DNA from: Candidatus Atribacteria bacterium
GTDB taxonomy: Bacteria; Atribacterota; Atribacteria; Atribacterales; JASGLU01
NCBI GenBank assembly: GCA_030156825.1
Contig: JASGLU010000009.1
Span: forward strand, 1 to 41,777
Direction of reading: 5' to 3'
Length of the DNA: 41,777 nucleotides
Part shown: positions 24,365 to 33,879 of the stretch, in pieces
Numbering within the stretch: the stretch's first letter is position 1
How the letters are laid out: each line of letters starts with the position of its first letter
Translations under genes and position numbers: made by a program
Notes under the pieces: generated by a model
The model's database searches: none
What the model was told of the DNA's origin: nothing
Seen by the model: the letters and a program-made list of their open reading frames with translations, nothing else

Positions 24365-25882
24365 TCACACCAAACCTTTTCCTCCCAAAATCTGATTTTT
24401 CAAAGCCGGATAGATTCGCTGATAGAGTTCGAATTTTTCTTGATAGCGCCTCACCGCTTCCTCTCTTGGTTGATAAACTTCCTCCACTTGAACCAGCTCA
24501 TTGATCAGAGGGGAAAGGTCATCTATTCCTTCTCTGGCCTTCCTTCCTAAAAGCGAAGCTCCCAAACAGGCAGCTTCGCTCACTGAAAGCGATTCTACCG
24601 GCAAGTCATAAACGTCGGCTTTGAGTTGCAACCAGACTTTGCTTCTCGCTCCCCCACCAATGGCTCGCAGACGCTTCACTTTTACTCCCGCTTTGGTTAG
24701 AAGGCTCAGGTTAAACTTCATCTCCAGGCTAACTCCCTCAAGCAAGGCTTTAATAATCTCATTCCGTTTTGTTTCTAAACTAAGCCCCAAAATCACCCCA
24801 CAGGAATGAGAATCAAAATAAGGAGTCCCGGTGGTAGTAAAATGAGGAAGCACATAAAGCCGAGTGGGGTCATCCGGGAGGTCAGAGAGAAGAAGGTCAT
24901 ACACATCCCGTCCTGTCTTTTGAGCTGATTCTAAATCTTTTTGAGCGAAAGTATCCCGAAACCAGCGCAAAATTGCCCCCCCGGTAAAATTGTAAACCAT
25001 AGTAAGATAGAGAGGGGAGAAAACATGATGGTAGCAGCAAAGATTGTTTTCTCTCATAACCGGGGAAAGGTGCAGCGAAGACATAGCCGGAGCTATACAC
25101 TCTACCGTACCGGTAGCATCCATGGCTAACCCAGGTCGGATTACGCCGGACCCCATAGCTCCACAAGGCTGGTCGTGTCCTCCTACTGCTACCACCACTC
25201 TTTCCTGCCACCCCATCTCTTCCCTAAACGCAGGAGACACCTCCCCCAGTCTGGTTCCCGAAGGGAGAGGTTGGGCCAATCGACTCGGGCTAATCTCTGC
25301 CCGCGAGAGAATTTCTTCCGACCAGCTCTCTTTTTGGACATCAAACATCATAGTTCGGCCAGCCAGAGAAAAACTTATGGCTGGTTGCACTCCCATTCGA
25401 TAAGCAAAAAAATCCTCGAAACAGAGAAAAAAGCGAGCCTGATTCCAAACTTCCGGTCGGTATTTTTTCCACCAGAGGATTTTGTTCACCGTTCCAATCC
25501 CAGAGAGGGTCATCCCGGTTATCTCAAAAAACCGCTCTTCCCCTATTTCTTCTCGCCAAAAAGGACAGAACTCGTCTCCTCTGCAATCAAAGGTAACTAT
25601 CCCCCGAGCTAAGGGTTCACCTTTCTCATCCACTGGTACCACTGCTTCCCCCTGGGAAGATATGCCAATGCTAACCGGCTGGTTTTCCCCTAACTTCTGA
25701 GTAACTTCCTGCAAACAGTTTCGGACCGCCTCCTCTACCTCTTTTGGATCAAGCTCTATCCAGCCCTCTTCCGGCTGGTAAAGGGGATATTCCCGGTAGG
25801 AAGAAGCAAGTATCTTCCCTTTTTCGTCAAACCCGATCACTTTACAACCGGTAGTTCCTACATCTACCCCCAAATAGCTCAC
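24365..25882 (-). CDS. FGGY-family carbohydrate kinase (paralogue 1)
   Basis: 505 residues from the chosen GTG. LGVDVGTTGCKVIGFDEKG at the N-terminus and GGGARSKVWLQLKADVYDLP near residue 410 are FGGY signatures. In place of the xylulokinase QMHG, it has GISSQGEAVVP, and the ITGMTLSGIGTVNK segment is shared with its neighbour at 26906. The sugar is a pentulose or tetrulose-type substrate by family, not deducible more precisely. A GTG three codons upstream overlaps the GAGGTG that serves as ribosome site for the GTG at 25882, so I prefer the latter. It lies 28 bp after the TIM-barrel gene. Confidence 0.88.
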   Translation of the reverse strand: MSYLGVDVGTTGCKVIGFDEKGKILASSYREYPLYQPEEGWIELDPKEVEEAVRNCLQEVTQKLGENQPVSIGISSQGEAVVPVDEKGEPLARGIVTFDCRGDEFCPFWREEIGEERFFEITGMTLSGIGTVNKILWWKKYRPEVWNQARFFLCFEDFFAYRMGVQPAISFSLAGRTMMFDVQKESWSEEILSRAEISPSRLAQPLPSGTRLGEVSPAFREEMGWQERVVVAVGGHDQPCGAMGSGVIRPGLAMDATGTVECIAPAMSSLHLSPVMRENNLCCYHHVFSPLYLTMVYNFTGGAILRWFRDTFAQKDLESAQKTGRDVYDLLLSDLPDDPTRLYVLPHFTTTGTPYFDSHSCGVILGLSLETKRNEIIKALLEGVSLEMKFNLSLLTKAGVKVKRLRAIGGGARSKVWLQLKADVYDLPVESLSVSEAACLGASLLGRKAREGIDDLSPLINELVQVEEVYQPREEAVRRYQEKFELYQRIYPALKNQILGGKGLV

Positions 25883-25910
25883 TTTTTTCACCTCTTCCCA
25901 ACAGGTAAGG

Positions 25911-26882
25911 TTAAATCTGGCTCTTCAGATAGCGCAAGGCTTCCAGAGCGTTGCCCTCTTTCTGAAAAGAGCGGAGAGTCTGCGAATCAATTTTGGCCAC
26001 CACTTCCAACAACCACTTAATATTCTCAATACTTAAAGAACAGGCTAAAATCGGGTCTTCTCGATAAGGGAAAATGTCGAGCCCCAACCACCCCTGATAA
26101 TCAGAGTGGTAGAGATAATAAATAAACTCCAGTGTCTCCCAGAAGTGAACCGTACCCACTACCATATCATCGTCCCAGTCCCGGAAATTATCGTTCAAAT
26201 GAAGAACAAAAAGTTTTTTAAACTTATCCAGTAAGGCTACTACGTTGGCTGGTGATTCCTTGCAATTTAAGGAGTGACCCAGGTCAATGGTAACCCCCAC
26301 ATTGGGCAGCTGAACTATCTGGGACAAGAAAAGGGCTACCCCAGAAGTGGCGATAGTAGAGTGAGTTCGGGGCTCTCGCAGTTTATACTCCAAGCTCAAC
26401 TTCACCCGGGGATTATAGCTGGCTACTTCTTCTAAGGCATCAAGTAAAAGGTCCCATTGTTCCCGATAGTCAATCTGGAAAGGATAATCAAAACCGTCCT
26501 GTCCTGGCCAGAGGTTAACCACTTCTGACCCCAGCTGTTCGGCCAGGTCCAGACTTCTTTTAGTCATTTCAATCGCCTTTTTTCGAATTTTCGGCTGGGG
26601 AGACATTAAGCTTCCCCGAGCAAATTGGGGATTGCTGAAAAGGTCCACATCTAAAGAGGCCAGGGCCAAGTTTCTCTCTTCTAAGGCTCTTCGAACAGCC
26701 TCCGCCTTTTGTTCGTCAACCGGATCCGGGTAATGCATCATAACTCCGGTTAAATCTTTTACCTTCACCAGATCGTCTAAGTATTCCTCCATTCTCCGGG
26801 GTGGTTTATACCCCTCCACACAAAATCGATCCGGACAGGGACCAAAAGTCCAAATTCCAGTAGCAAAACCCTTGCTATTCAT
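25911..26882 (-). CDS. Xylose-isomerase-like TIM-barrel sugar isomerase/epimerase
   Basis: 323 residues. The AP-endonuclease-2/xylose isomerase-like fold is suggested by NLWPGQDGFDYPFQIDYREQ, KLSLEYKLREPR, VGVTIDLGHSLN and LFVLHLNDNFRDWDDD. These supply the metal-binding Glu, Asp, His and a second Asp of the barrel. Likely role: ketose/aldose or epimer isomerisation before phosphorylation by the adjacent FGGY kinases. Substrate unknown. GGAGG stands about 9 bases before the ATG. It is sandwiched between two paralogous FGGY kinases, so it probably acts on the product or substrate of one of them. Confidence 0.85.
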   Translation of the reverse strand: MNSKGFATGIWTFGPCPDRFCVEGYKPPRRMEEYLDDLVKVKDLTGVMMHYPDPVDEQKAEAVRRALEERNLALASLDVDLFSNPQFARGSLMSPQPKIRKKAIEMTKRSLDLAEQLGSEVVNLWPGQDGFDYPFQIDYREQWDLLLDALEEVASYNPRVKLSLEYKLREPRTHSTIATSGVALFLSQIVQLPNVGVTIDLGHSLNCKESPANVVALLDKFKKLFVLHLNDNFRDWDDDMVVGTVHFWETLEFIYYLYHSDYQGWLGLDIFPYREDPILACSLSIENIKWLLEVVAKIDSQTLRSFQKEGNALEALRYLKSQI

Positions 26883-26905
26883 AATTTTTAACCTCCTTCA
26901 TTATA

Positions 26906-28426
26906 TTAAAGTAAATCATTTATTTCCTGGTTAAGGTCTCGAAGTTGACGGTAGATTTTTCGGTAAATTTCGTACCGAGGCTGGTAATGGTCAATCATAC
27001 TTTTTTCCGGTTCAATAGTTTTAGCTACCGATACCATCCGCTGGATAGCTTCCTCCCAGCTTTTGAACTCTCCCCTGGCCCAACCGGCCAACATAGCCGC
27101 CCCTTTAGCCACCGCCTCTCCGGTAGAAAAGGTAGAAATAGGTTTTTGCAAAATGTTGGCTGCCAGTGACAACCAGTTCTCAGAATGAGAGCCACCACCC
27201 ACAGCCCGCAAACTATCGATAGCCACCCCAAAGCTCTCAATCAATTCTAAGTTATACTTCATCTCGTAAGTTAAACTCTCCAGAATCGCTCGCACTACTT
27301 CTCCCTTAGTAGTTCCTAAATTTAAGCCTACTATCGCTCCCAAAGACCGTTCATCCAGATAAGGGGTTCCAGAACCAGCAAAATGGGGCAATAGAAAAAC
27401 TGAGGCCGGCGTAGCCGGCATACGCTCCATCAAAACCTGATAAGGGTCTTTTTTCTCCTCTTCTGCTTTCCACTTTTCTTCAAAACCAAACTGATCCCGA
27501 AACCAGCGTAAAATCGAACCCCCAGAGGCTATATAGGCCAGGGTAATGTAGGAACCGGCTATCACGTGGGGAGAACAGCAAAAAGCGTTATCCATCATTT
27601 CTCGCGTCAGACGAAGCCGCTCTCCCAGATTAAGAGCCACACAATGAGAAGTTCCCAAACCATACATTGCCTCTCCCGCCTGTTTGATGCCACAACCCAA
27701 TACTCCACAGGGCTGGTCATGGCCACCAGTAGCCACAATCGGTTGATAAGCAATACCAAATTCCTGGGCCAAAGCGGGCCGCAGCTGTCCTACCGCTTCT
27801 CCTGAGGGGACTACTGAAGAGAAAAGGTCGGGTTCCAAATCGGCCAATTCAAACATGCGCGTAGACCACTTTTGCCTTTTTGTATCAAGCAACATGGTGC
27901 GCACCGCCAGGGAGGGGTCGATTTTGGGTTCTTCCCCGGTCAGATAATAAAGGACATAATCTTCCATACAAACCAGCTTCCAAACTCTTGCCCAAATCTG
28001 GGGAAGATTGTCTCTTAACCAAAGAACTTTATTCACCGTATACATGCCGTGCAGAGGCATGCCTGTAATTTGAAAAATTTCAAAAGGGTCGATTTTTTCT
28101 TGCCAAAAGTTGACATAATCATACGCCCGGGTATCAAAGTTAGCAATTGCCGGATGGAGAAAGCGTCCTTCTCGGTCAAGTGGTAGCAGGGTTTCTCCGT
28201 GAGAGGCCACCGCTATCGACTGAACCGGCTCTTTAGTTTGCCTCAGAACTTCTCCTAAGGATTGATTAACCGCAAGTCGAATTTTTTCCGGATCGATCTC
28301 CAACCAGCCAGACCGGGGTACCGAGAAAGGGTATTCACGGGAGGCTTGAGATAGAACCTTTCCCTCTTCTCCAAAAGCTACCACCTTACAACCACTGGTT
28401 CCCACATCAATTCCAACTAATGCCAT
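26906..28426 (-). CDS. FGGY-family carbohydrate kinase (paralogue 2)
   Basis: 506 residues. VGIDVGTSGCKVVAFGEEGK begins it, and GGGSHSENWLSLAANILQKP is the second FGGY signature. AVASHGETLLPL and ITGMPLHGMYTVNKVLWLRD show a close relation to the kinase at 24365, both differing from XylB in the sugar-binding QMHG position. It follows the MFS permease gene (3 bp) and precedes the TIM-barrel isomerase. Substrate not known; a ketose or polyol imported by that permease is the natural guess. GGAGG is 11 bases before the ATG. Confidence 0.88.
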   Translation of the reverse strand: MALVGIDVGTSGCKVVAFGEEGKVLSQASREYPFSVPRSGWLEIDPEKIRLAVNQSLGEVLRQTKEPVQSIAVASHGETLLPLDREGRFLHPAIANFDTRAYDYVNFWQEKIDPFEIFQITGMPLHGMYTVNKVLWLRDNLPQIWARVWKLVCMEDYVLYYLTGEEPKIDPSLAVRTMLLDTKRQKWSTRMFELADLEPDLFSSVVPSGEAVGQLRPALAQEFGIAYQPIVATGGHDQPCGVLGCGIKQAGEAMYGLGTSHCVALNLGERLRLTREMMDNAFCCSPHVIAGSYITLAYIASGGSILRWFRDQFGFEEKWKAEEEKKDPYQVLMERMPATPASVFLLPHFAGSGTPYLDERSLGAIVGLNLGTTKGEVVRAILESLTYEMKYNLELIESFGVAIDSLRAVGGGSHSENWLSLAANILQKPISTFSTGEAVAKGAAMLAGWARGEFKSWEEAIQRMVSVAKTIEPEKSMIDHYQPRYEIYRKIYRQLRDLNQEINDLL

Positions 28427-28429
28427 TGT

Positions 28430-29602
28430 TTAAATTTCCTCCCGTCCAAAAGAAGTTTGAATAAAAACCAAAAGTTGAGCCACTACCAAACAGGTTACCA
28501 CTAAAAAGATAGAGGATAAACCCCATAAATCACCTACCACTCCCATAAGGTAGGGAAAGACCAGAGCTCCCATCCCTCCAGCGGCTACCACCATACCAAT
28601 GGCCGTAGCCTGATAACTACCTACTCTGCGAGCTACTACCGCTACGATTAACGGCCAAATGGCAGAATAACCCAAACCTATCCCCCCAAAAGCGAAGATA
28701 GCTACTTCCACCCGAGTAGTAAAAAGCAGTATCACTAAAAAAAATAAGCTCAAGCCGGCCGAAAAAGCAAGCAGGGAGCGATAATAAAACCGGCGGGAAA
28801 GAAAGGCAAACAGAAAGCGACCAAGGGTAACCATCCCCCAAAAAGCGGCCATAGCCACCCCTCCCCAGTAAATGTTGCTCCCCAATTCTTTAACCAAATA
28901 GGTGCTCATCCAGGAAGAAGAACCGATTTCGGCTCCTACATAAAAAATCATGGCTAAAAAACTCAAAATTAAGAATCGGCCCCACTTCCGCCATAGGTCA
29001 GCGAAAGACCGCTTACCATCATCAGGATCGGTAGCCGCGGTTGAGAAAAAATGATTTTCTTTTCCTAAAAGATAAGCTAAGCAAAAAGAAACTAACCCCG
29101 GGATGAGATACATCACCCGCCAGGAAAAATCGTGCCCCACCAAGAAGCCGGAGAGAAAAGGACCAGTAGTCGCTCCCAAACCAAACGAAATCTGACTCAG
29201 ATTGAGAGCATAACCCTCATCCCCACTAAAAATCTGGGAAAGAAGACTGGTCAGGGGGGCTTCACAAAATCCTCCCCCTACTCCCATAGTAAGCATTCCC
29301 CACTCCAAGAAAGAAAAGGAGCGAGCAGAAGCCACCAACAAGAATCCCCCGGCCAGAAATAGCTGGCTCATCACCAGTACCGGCTTTTTGCCCACTTTAT
29401 CACACAAAAATCCACTCAAAATTGTAGTAATTACATAAGTTAAATAGTACATAAAGAAAAGCCGGCCCGCCCGAGAAGCCGGCACTTGAAAGGTTTCCAT
29501 CCATTCTGGAAGAAGGGCTCCAGCAACAATCATGGAAATGGCCAAAAAGTAAAAGGCCAATCCTACAACTATTGCCAATCTAAACTGAGTTGTTCTATCC
29601 AT
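28430..29602 (-). CDS. MFS sugar/polyol permease
   Basis: 390 residues with about twelve hydrophobic segments. LCDKVGKKPVLVMSQL in the loop between helices 2 and 3 is the MFS signature, and SRRFYYRSLLAFSAGL occupies the equivalent place in the second half. The N-terminus overlaps the preceding EryH-like gene by 8 bp and the C-terminus is 3 bp from the FGGY kinase. It is the only obvious uptake system of the catabolic island, so unphosphorylated sugar or polyol is probably imported by proton or cation symport. The specific substrate is not readable from the sequence. Confidence 0.85.
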   Translation of the reverse strand: MDRTTQFRLAIVVGLAFYFLAISMIVAGALLPEWMETFQVPASRAGRLFFMYYLTYVITTILSGFLCDKVGKKPVLVMSQLFLAGGFLLVASARSFSFLEWGMLTMGVGGGFCEAPLTSLLSQIFSGDEGYALNLSQISFGLGATTGPFLSGFLVGHDFSWRVMYLIPGLVSFCLAYLLGKENHFFSTAATDPDDGKRSFADLWRKWGRFLILSFLAMIFYVGAEIGSSSWMSTYLVKELGSNIYWGGVAMAAFWGMVTLGRFLFAFLSRRFYYRSLLAFSAGLSLFFLVILLFTTRVEVAIFAFGGIGLGYSAIWPLIVAVVARRVGSYQATAIGMVVAAGGMGALVFPYLMGVVGDLWGLSSIFLVVTCLVVAQLLVFIQTSFGREEI

Positions 29603-30521
29603 AAAATTTAGTCAGGGCCTCCTGCCAATATTCGGCACTTTCTTTCATGGAACTCAAGACAATTTCATCGCTCAGAGCATGAGCCGAGAAGAAAAACTCA
29701 AATACCAAAACCACTTCCTCTGCTCCCGATTGTTCGATGGCTTCTAATACTTTCTGGGGCTCAATCACCCCCAAAGCATTGTATTCTTTGGTAAAAGGCC
29801 AATGTCGGCTGCCTTTGCGGTCGGTCTGTTGAATATGAATCGAAGGGGACAAATGGGCCAACTCTCGCAACCAACCCTCGGCTGTCTGATCCTTAGGGTC
29901 GGGGGAACGATAATAGCCGTGGCCCACATCCAAGCATAGTTTTACTGGAGCATGACTTCTCTGGTTAACTCTATCCAGCAGTTTTTTAGTTTCGTCTATG
30001 GTCGAGGGAAGCTCTCGCGGGAGAGACATTGGCTCCCACAAAAGATATTCTTCGCCCCCTCTATCGGCAATAAAACTCAAATATGCGATTTCTTCCAGTA
30101 AAACGTCGATTAGATAATCCCGCCGGGCAGGGGCTTGCCAATCTTTATCACTCATGGTTCCCATATAAATTCCCGACCCCCGGGCTCCCAGAAGGTGAGC
30201 AGCCCGAATCATTTTTTCATACCAGCGCAAATAGCACCTTCTCATTCCCGGGTCAGGGTCGAGCAAAAGATTAAATCTGTGAGCAACTTCTCCGGTGACC
30301 GCCGTATCTATAATTATTCCCTTTTGTTCTGCCTTTTCCCGGATAAAACGACACTTCTCTTCTACCAGTTCCCAGTCGATAATTATTGGATCCAGTAAAT
30401 CAAAGCAAAATTGAACATACTCTAAACCCAGCTCGTCTTTTACTACCCTGATCCACTCCTCCGGCTCGGGAAAACGGCCAAGGGCAAAACAGTTATTAAT
30501 TCCTAATTTCACTTGAGCCAT
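29595..30521 (-). CDS. EryH/LerI-like TIM-barrel isomerase (tetrulose-phosphate isomerase family)
   Basis: 308 residues. KLGINNCFALGRFPEPEEWI at the N-terminus, HRFNLLLDPDPGMRR, LLGARGSGIYMGTMSDKDW, LCLDVGHGYY and HIQQTDRKGSRHWPFT correspond to the pattern I know from EryH/LerI proteins. Those isomerise L-erythrulose-1-phosphate to D-erythrulose-4-phosphate in erythritol and L-threitol catabolism. The barrel ligands (Glu in LLWEPMSL, Asp and His in LDVGHG, His and Gln in HIQQ) are present. The assignment to tetrulose phosphate is from memory of the family and should be tested. It directly follows the E1 fusion gene (8 bp) and overlaps the MFS permease gene. Confidence 0.72.
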   Translation of the reverse strand: MAQVKLGINNCFALGRFPEPEEWIRVVKDELGLEYVQFCFDLLDPIIIDWELVEEKCRFIREKAEQKGIIIDTAVTGEVAHRFNLLLDPDPGMRRCYLRWYEKMIRAAHLLGARGSGIYMGTMSDKDWQAPARRDYLIDVLLEEIAYLSFIADRGGEEYLLWEPMSLPRELPSTIDETKKLLDRVNQRSHAPVKLCLDVGHGYYRSPDPKDQTAEGWLRELAHLSPSIHIQQTDRKGSRHWPFTKEYNALGVIEPQKVLEAIEQSGAEEVVLVFEFFFSAHALSDEIVLSSMKESAEYWQEALTKFYG

Positions 30522-30529
30522 GTCTATCC

Positions 30530-32542
30530 CTACTTTCCCAGAATATTTTTAACCGCTTTTACAATATCTTCCACCGTCGGAATAGAATTATCTTCCAGGT
30601 AGCGACTGCAAGGAACCGGGGCATCAGCCGCTCCCAAACGGACTATCGGCGCATCCAGATAATCAAAGGCTTCGGTCTGAATTTGCATTCCCATCTCGGC
30701 TCCGGTACCACCAATGGTGGTTTCTTCGTGGACAATTACCACCCGATTGGTCTTTTTAACCGACCGACAAATAGTATCTATATCCAAGGGCCGCAAGGTA
30801 CGAGGATCGACCACTTCTACTTCAATTCCTTCCCGAGCTAAGATTTCGGCCGCCTCCAGGGCTCGAAGAACCATCCGAGAATAAGCAACAACTGTTACAT
30901 CCTTTCCTTCTCTTTTAACATCGGCCACCCCTAAAGGAATAATATACTCTTCTTCTGGAACTGGTCCTTTATTATTGTAAATCATCTTATGTTCCACAAA
31001 CAAGATGGGATTATCTTCCCGGATAGCCGCCTTCAAAAGGCCCTTGGCGTCAAAAGGTGTGCCAGGCATAACCACCTTGAGCCCCGGTACATGAACAAAC
31101 CAGCCCTCCAAACTCTGGGCATGTTGAGAACCAGAAGAGCGGCCACACCCACCTTCAGTCCTCATAACCATCGGCACCCGCGCTTTACCCCCAAACATAT
31201 AACGAATTTTGGCTCCCTGATTGACCAGCTGGTCCATTGCCAGAGTGGTAAAATCAATATACATGATTTCCCCCACCGGCCGCAGACCAGTTATGGCTGA
31301 CCCCACACAGCAACCAGCAATGGCTGCCTCGGAAATAGGTGTGTTGCGTACTCTATCATCACCAAATTCTTGCCACAAACCCCGGGTTACTCCATAAGCT
31401 CCCCCATAAAGTCCAACATCTTCTCCTAAAATAACTACATTTTCATCCCGCTTTAGTTCTTCTCGAAGGGCTTCGTTCAGCGCTTCCCGGTAAGTGATGG
31501 TCCTCATCTTCGAGTTCGCAGACCACTCATTTATCGAATTTACAACTTTTACCCCTTTCTTTCGTTCTATTTCCGCAAAATCTTCCTCTAAGTATACATC
31601 TTTGGTGATTTCTTCCAATGGGGGGTAAGGGCTCTCCTCGGCAAAGGTCACCGCTTTTTCCAGCTCTTCTTCTACTTCCTGCTCTATCCGGTCAATCTCT
31701 TCTGAGGAAGCAACTTTATTTTCTAAAAGCCAACCCCGATAACGCTGGATAGCATCCCTCTTTTTCCATTCTTTTTCTTCCTCCCGGGTACGATAAGCCC
31801 GAGGATCGCTTTTGGAGTGGCCAAGATAACGGTAAGTCTTACATTCAAGTAAACTCGGCCCTTCTCCCCGCCGAGCGCGCTCAGCAGCTTGTTCTACCGC
31901 TTCCTTTACCGCCAGTACATCCATCCCATCTACCACCATTCCCGGGATTCCGTATGCTTTAGCTCGCTCAGCAATATCCTGCACCAGGAAAGCTTCTTTC
32001 ACCGGAGTGGACATAGCATATAAATTGTTTTCGCAAATAAAAACTACCGGTAACTTCCAGACCGAAGCCAAGTTTACTGATTCGTGAAAAGCACCGGTGT
32101 TGGCCGCCCCATCTCCAAAAAAGCATACCGTAACTTTGCCAGTATTTTTATACTTAGCGGTTAAACCCGAGCCTACCGCAATCGGGATTCCTCCCCCTAC
32201 AATACCGTTAGCCCCCAGGTTGCCAGCGTCCAAATCGGCAATATGCAGAGAACCTCCTTTCCCCTTACAGTAACCGGTAATCTTGCCGTATAGTTCAGCC
32301 ATCATCCGATCCAGGGTAGCCCCCTTGGCAATACAATGTCCATGACCCCGGTGGGTTGAGGTAATATAATCATCCGGATTAATGGCTCCACAAGCTCCTA
32401 CCGCTACCGCTTCCTCTCCAATGTAAAGATGGGTGGTCCCTCGAATCCTATCCTGGGCGAAAAGATCGCTCACGGTTTCTTCAAACCGGCGGATACGAAC
32501 CATATCCCGATACATCTGGAGAAATTTTTGTTTGTTCTCCAC
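30530..32542 (-). CDS. Fused E1 alpha-beta subunit of a thiamine-dependent 2-oxoacid/acetoin dehydrogenase
   Basis: About 670 residues, against separate alpha (about 330) and beta (about 325) chains in most bacteria. The alpha part (residues 1-335) has [32 protein letters not shown] (ThDP motif, GDG near 144) and [15 protein letters not shown]. The beta part begins near residue 346 ([14 protein letters not shown]) and has [30 protein letters not shown], and ends [14 protein letters not shown]. It resembles AcoA/AcoB and PdhA/PdhB; the substrate is not certain, but AcoX and E2 in the same block favour acetoin or a related ketol. GTG at 32542 is placed 8 bases after GGAGG; a TTG one codon upstream is possible. 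Confidence 0.93.
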   Translation of the reverse strand: MENKQKFLQMYRDMVRIRRFEETVSDLFAQDRIRGTTHLYIGEEAVAVGACGAINPDDYITSTHRGHGHCIAKGATLDRMMAELYGKITGYCKGKGGSLHIADLDAGNLGANGIVGGGIPIAVGSGLTAKYKNTGKVTVCFFGDGAANTGAFHESVNLASVWKLPVVFICENNLYAMSTPVKEAFLVQDIAERAKAYGIPGMVVDGMDVLAVKEAVEQAAERARRGEGPSLLECKTYRYLGHSKSDPRAYRTREEEKEWKKRDAIQRYRGWLLENKVASSEEIDRIEQEVEEELEKAVTFAEESPYPPLEEITKDVYLEEDFAEIERKKGVKVVNSINEWSANSKMRTITYREALNEALREELKRDENVVILGEDVGLYGGAYGVTRGLWQEFGDDRVRNTPISEAAIAGCCVGSAITGLRPVGEIMYIDFTTLAMDQLVNQGAKIRYMFGGKARVPMVMRTEGGCGRSSGSQHAQSLEGWFVHVPGLKVVMPGTPFDAKGLLKAAIREDNPILFVEHKMIYNNKGPVPEEEYIIPLGVADVKREGKDVTVVAYSRMVLRALEAAEILAREGIEVEVVDPRTLRPLDIDTICRSVKKTNRVVIVHEETTIGGTGAEMGMQIQTEAFDYLDAPIVRLGAADAPVPCSRYLEDNSIPTVEDIVKAVKNILGK

Positions 32543-32645
32543 CAATTACACCTCCAAAACTTAATTTTCTAAATCAAGTCCTCATAAACACCAGTTGAAC
32601 CAAGTTAAAACTCGATTTACCCTTCAACTCAGCTATAACCCCATC

Positions 32646-32673
32646 TTTACCGGTTTTTATTTATGCCGGTAAA
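32646..32673. other. Perfect stem-loop after mtlD
   Basis: TTTACCGG (32646-32653) and CCGGTAAA (32666-32673) form an 8-bp stem about 4 bases beyond the mtlD stop. There is no clear U-run on the minus strand, so it may be a weak attenuator or an mRNA-stabilising 3' hairpin between mtlD and the E1 gene. The rest of 32546-32676 shows nothing else. Confidence 0.4.
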
Positions 32674-32676
32674 AAC

Positions 32677-33867
32677 TCAGGTATTTTTCTTTTCCCGAGC
32701 AGAGCGGTAAGTTGTATAGTAGGCAACGATTTTCTTTGCCAGCTGTTCGCTCGGCTCTACTCCACTCACTTCTTTCAGTACTTTCTCTACCCCGGCTTGA
32801 GCAATCATCTTCTGTAAGGCCACCGCTTCTGTATCTTCCGGCCAATCGTAGCAAAGAGCCGCTCCACAGGCTTCGGCTATTCGCTCTGGGAAAATACCTT
32901 GGCTCAGACAAAGTCGGGCTCCGCCTATCAGCCGGTCTTCCGGACCGAGTTTCCGCAAAGGGTCTCTTGCCACTCGCTGAACGGTATCCATCAAAAGAGG
33001 GTTAGCAAAGCGCTCTTTTAAATCTTTTACCATTGTCTCCTGCTCTTCAGGGTCAAGGTCTGGGTATTTATGCAAAAGGGCCCGGGAAACTTCTTCCCAA
33101 CTTCCTATTAATCCGTTTTCTACCTCTGGGTCAGCCACACTTTGGTGGATGTAGGAATACCCCTTGAGATACCCCAAGTAAGCACAAACAGCATGCCCTA
33201 AATTGTGGATAAAAAGCTTTCGCTCCATCTCCGCTGGAAAATTCTTCACCGGTAAAAGTCCTGAAATAGAAGGAATAGAACCCTTAACCGCCAGAGCATC
33301 GTACGGCAAACGGTGATAGTCCTCAGCCACCAAAAGTAGGGGGTCATCTCCTCCAAATCGATCCCCCATCTGCGGGACCATCCGCGCCACTACCGTACCT
33401 ACAAAACCTATCTTCTCTTCTAAAAAAGGAAGGTCAGAAGCAGGAAGGTATCTCTTTACCTCCTCCTTCAAAAAAAGAGGAGCATCTTTTCGGTTTTCGC
33501 ATAAAAGTACATTTAAGAAATCTCCCCCCTCTTTTTTCCGTTTTTCTATGCCCCGGGCCAGGTGAGGAGCAATAAAAGCAAGGTTTTTCACCCCTACTGC
33601 AGTAAACACGATCCCTGCTTGCGCAATTTGTGAAGCAATTTCATCTTCTTCGGTGGTCGCCAAAGCTAAATAACGGTCAACGACAACTGTCATTTCTTGC
33701 CCGGTTTTACTTAGCAAGCGAAGAGGATATTTTCCCTGTTCTTGCAGCTTTTTTACCAGTTCTGCCTGGGATTCCACCAAAACCGTGGTAAAGCCAGATT
33801 CCCAAAGCAGGTGGGCTATAAATCCCCGCCCAATGTTTCCGGCGCCAAACTGGACGGCTAATTTCAT
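32677..33867 (-). CDS. mtlD: Mannitol-1-phosphate 5-dehydrogenase
   Basis: 396 residues. FGAGNIGRGFIAHLLWESGF is the NAD site typical of MtlD, and LFIHNLGHAVCAYLGYLKGY holds the active-site Asn/His region of the polyol dehydrogenase fold. It oxidises mannitol-1-P to fructose-6-P. The predicted fold is complete and the length (380-400) normal. It is 12 bp after the PfkB kinase gene. No mannitol PTS (MtlA) is in the window, so mannitol-1-P must be supplied otherwise. A stem-loop and a 131-bp gap separate it from the E1 fusion gene. Confidence 0.93.
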   Translation of the reverse strand: MKLAVQFGAGNIGRGFIAHLLWESGFTTVLVESQAELVKKLQEQGKYPLRLLSKTGQEMTVVVDRYLALATTEEDEIASQIAQAGIVFTAVGVKNLAFIAPHLARGIEKRKKEGGDFLNVLLCENRKDAPLFLKEEVKRYLPASDLPFLEEKIGFVGTVVARMVPQMGDRFGGDDPLLLVAEDYHRLPYDALAVKGSIPSISGLLPVKNFPAEMERKLFIHNLGHAVCAYLGYLKGYSYIHQSVADPEVENGLIGSWEEVSRALLHKYPDLDPEEQETMVKDLKERFANPLLMDTVQRVARDPLRKLGPEDRLIGGARLCLSQGIFPERIAEACGAALCYDWPEDTEAVALQKMIAQAGVEKVLKEVSGVEPSEQLAKKIVAYYTTYRSAREKKNT

Positions 33868-33879
33868 ATCAAATTCCCC

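Noticed and set aside
32646-32673. Rho-independent terminator after mtlD
   Set aside because: A perfect stem exists but no U-run follows on the coding strand, so it is reported only as a stem-loop.
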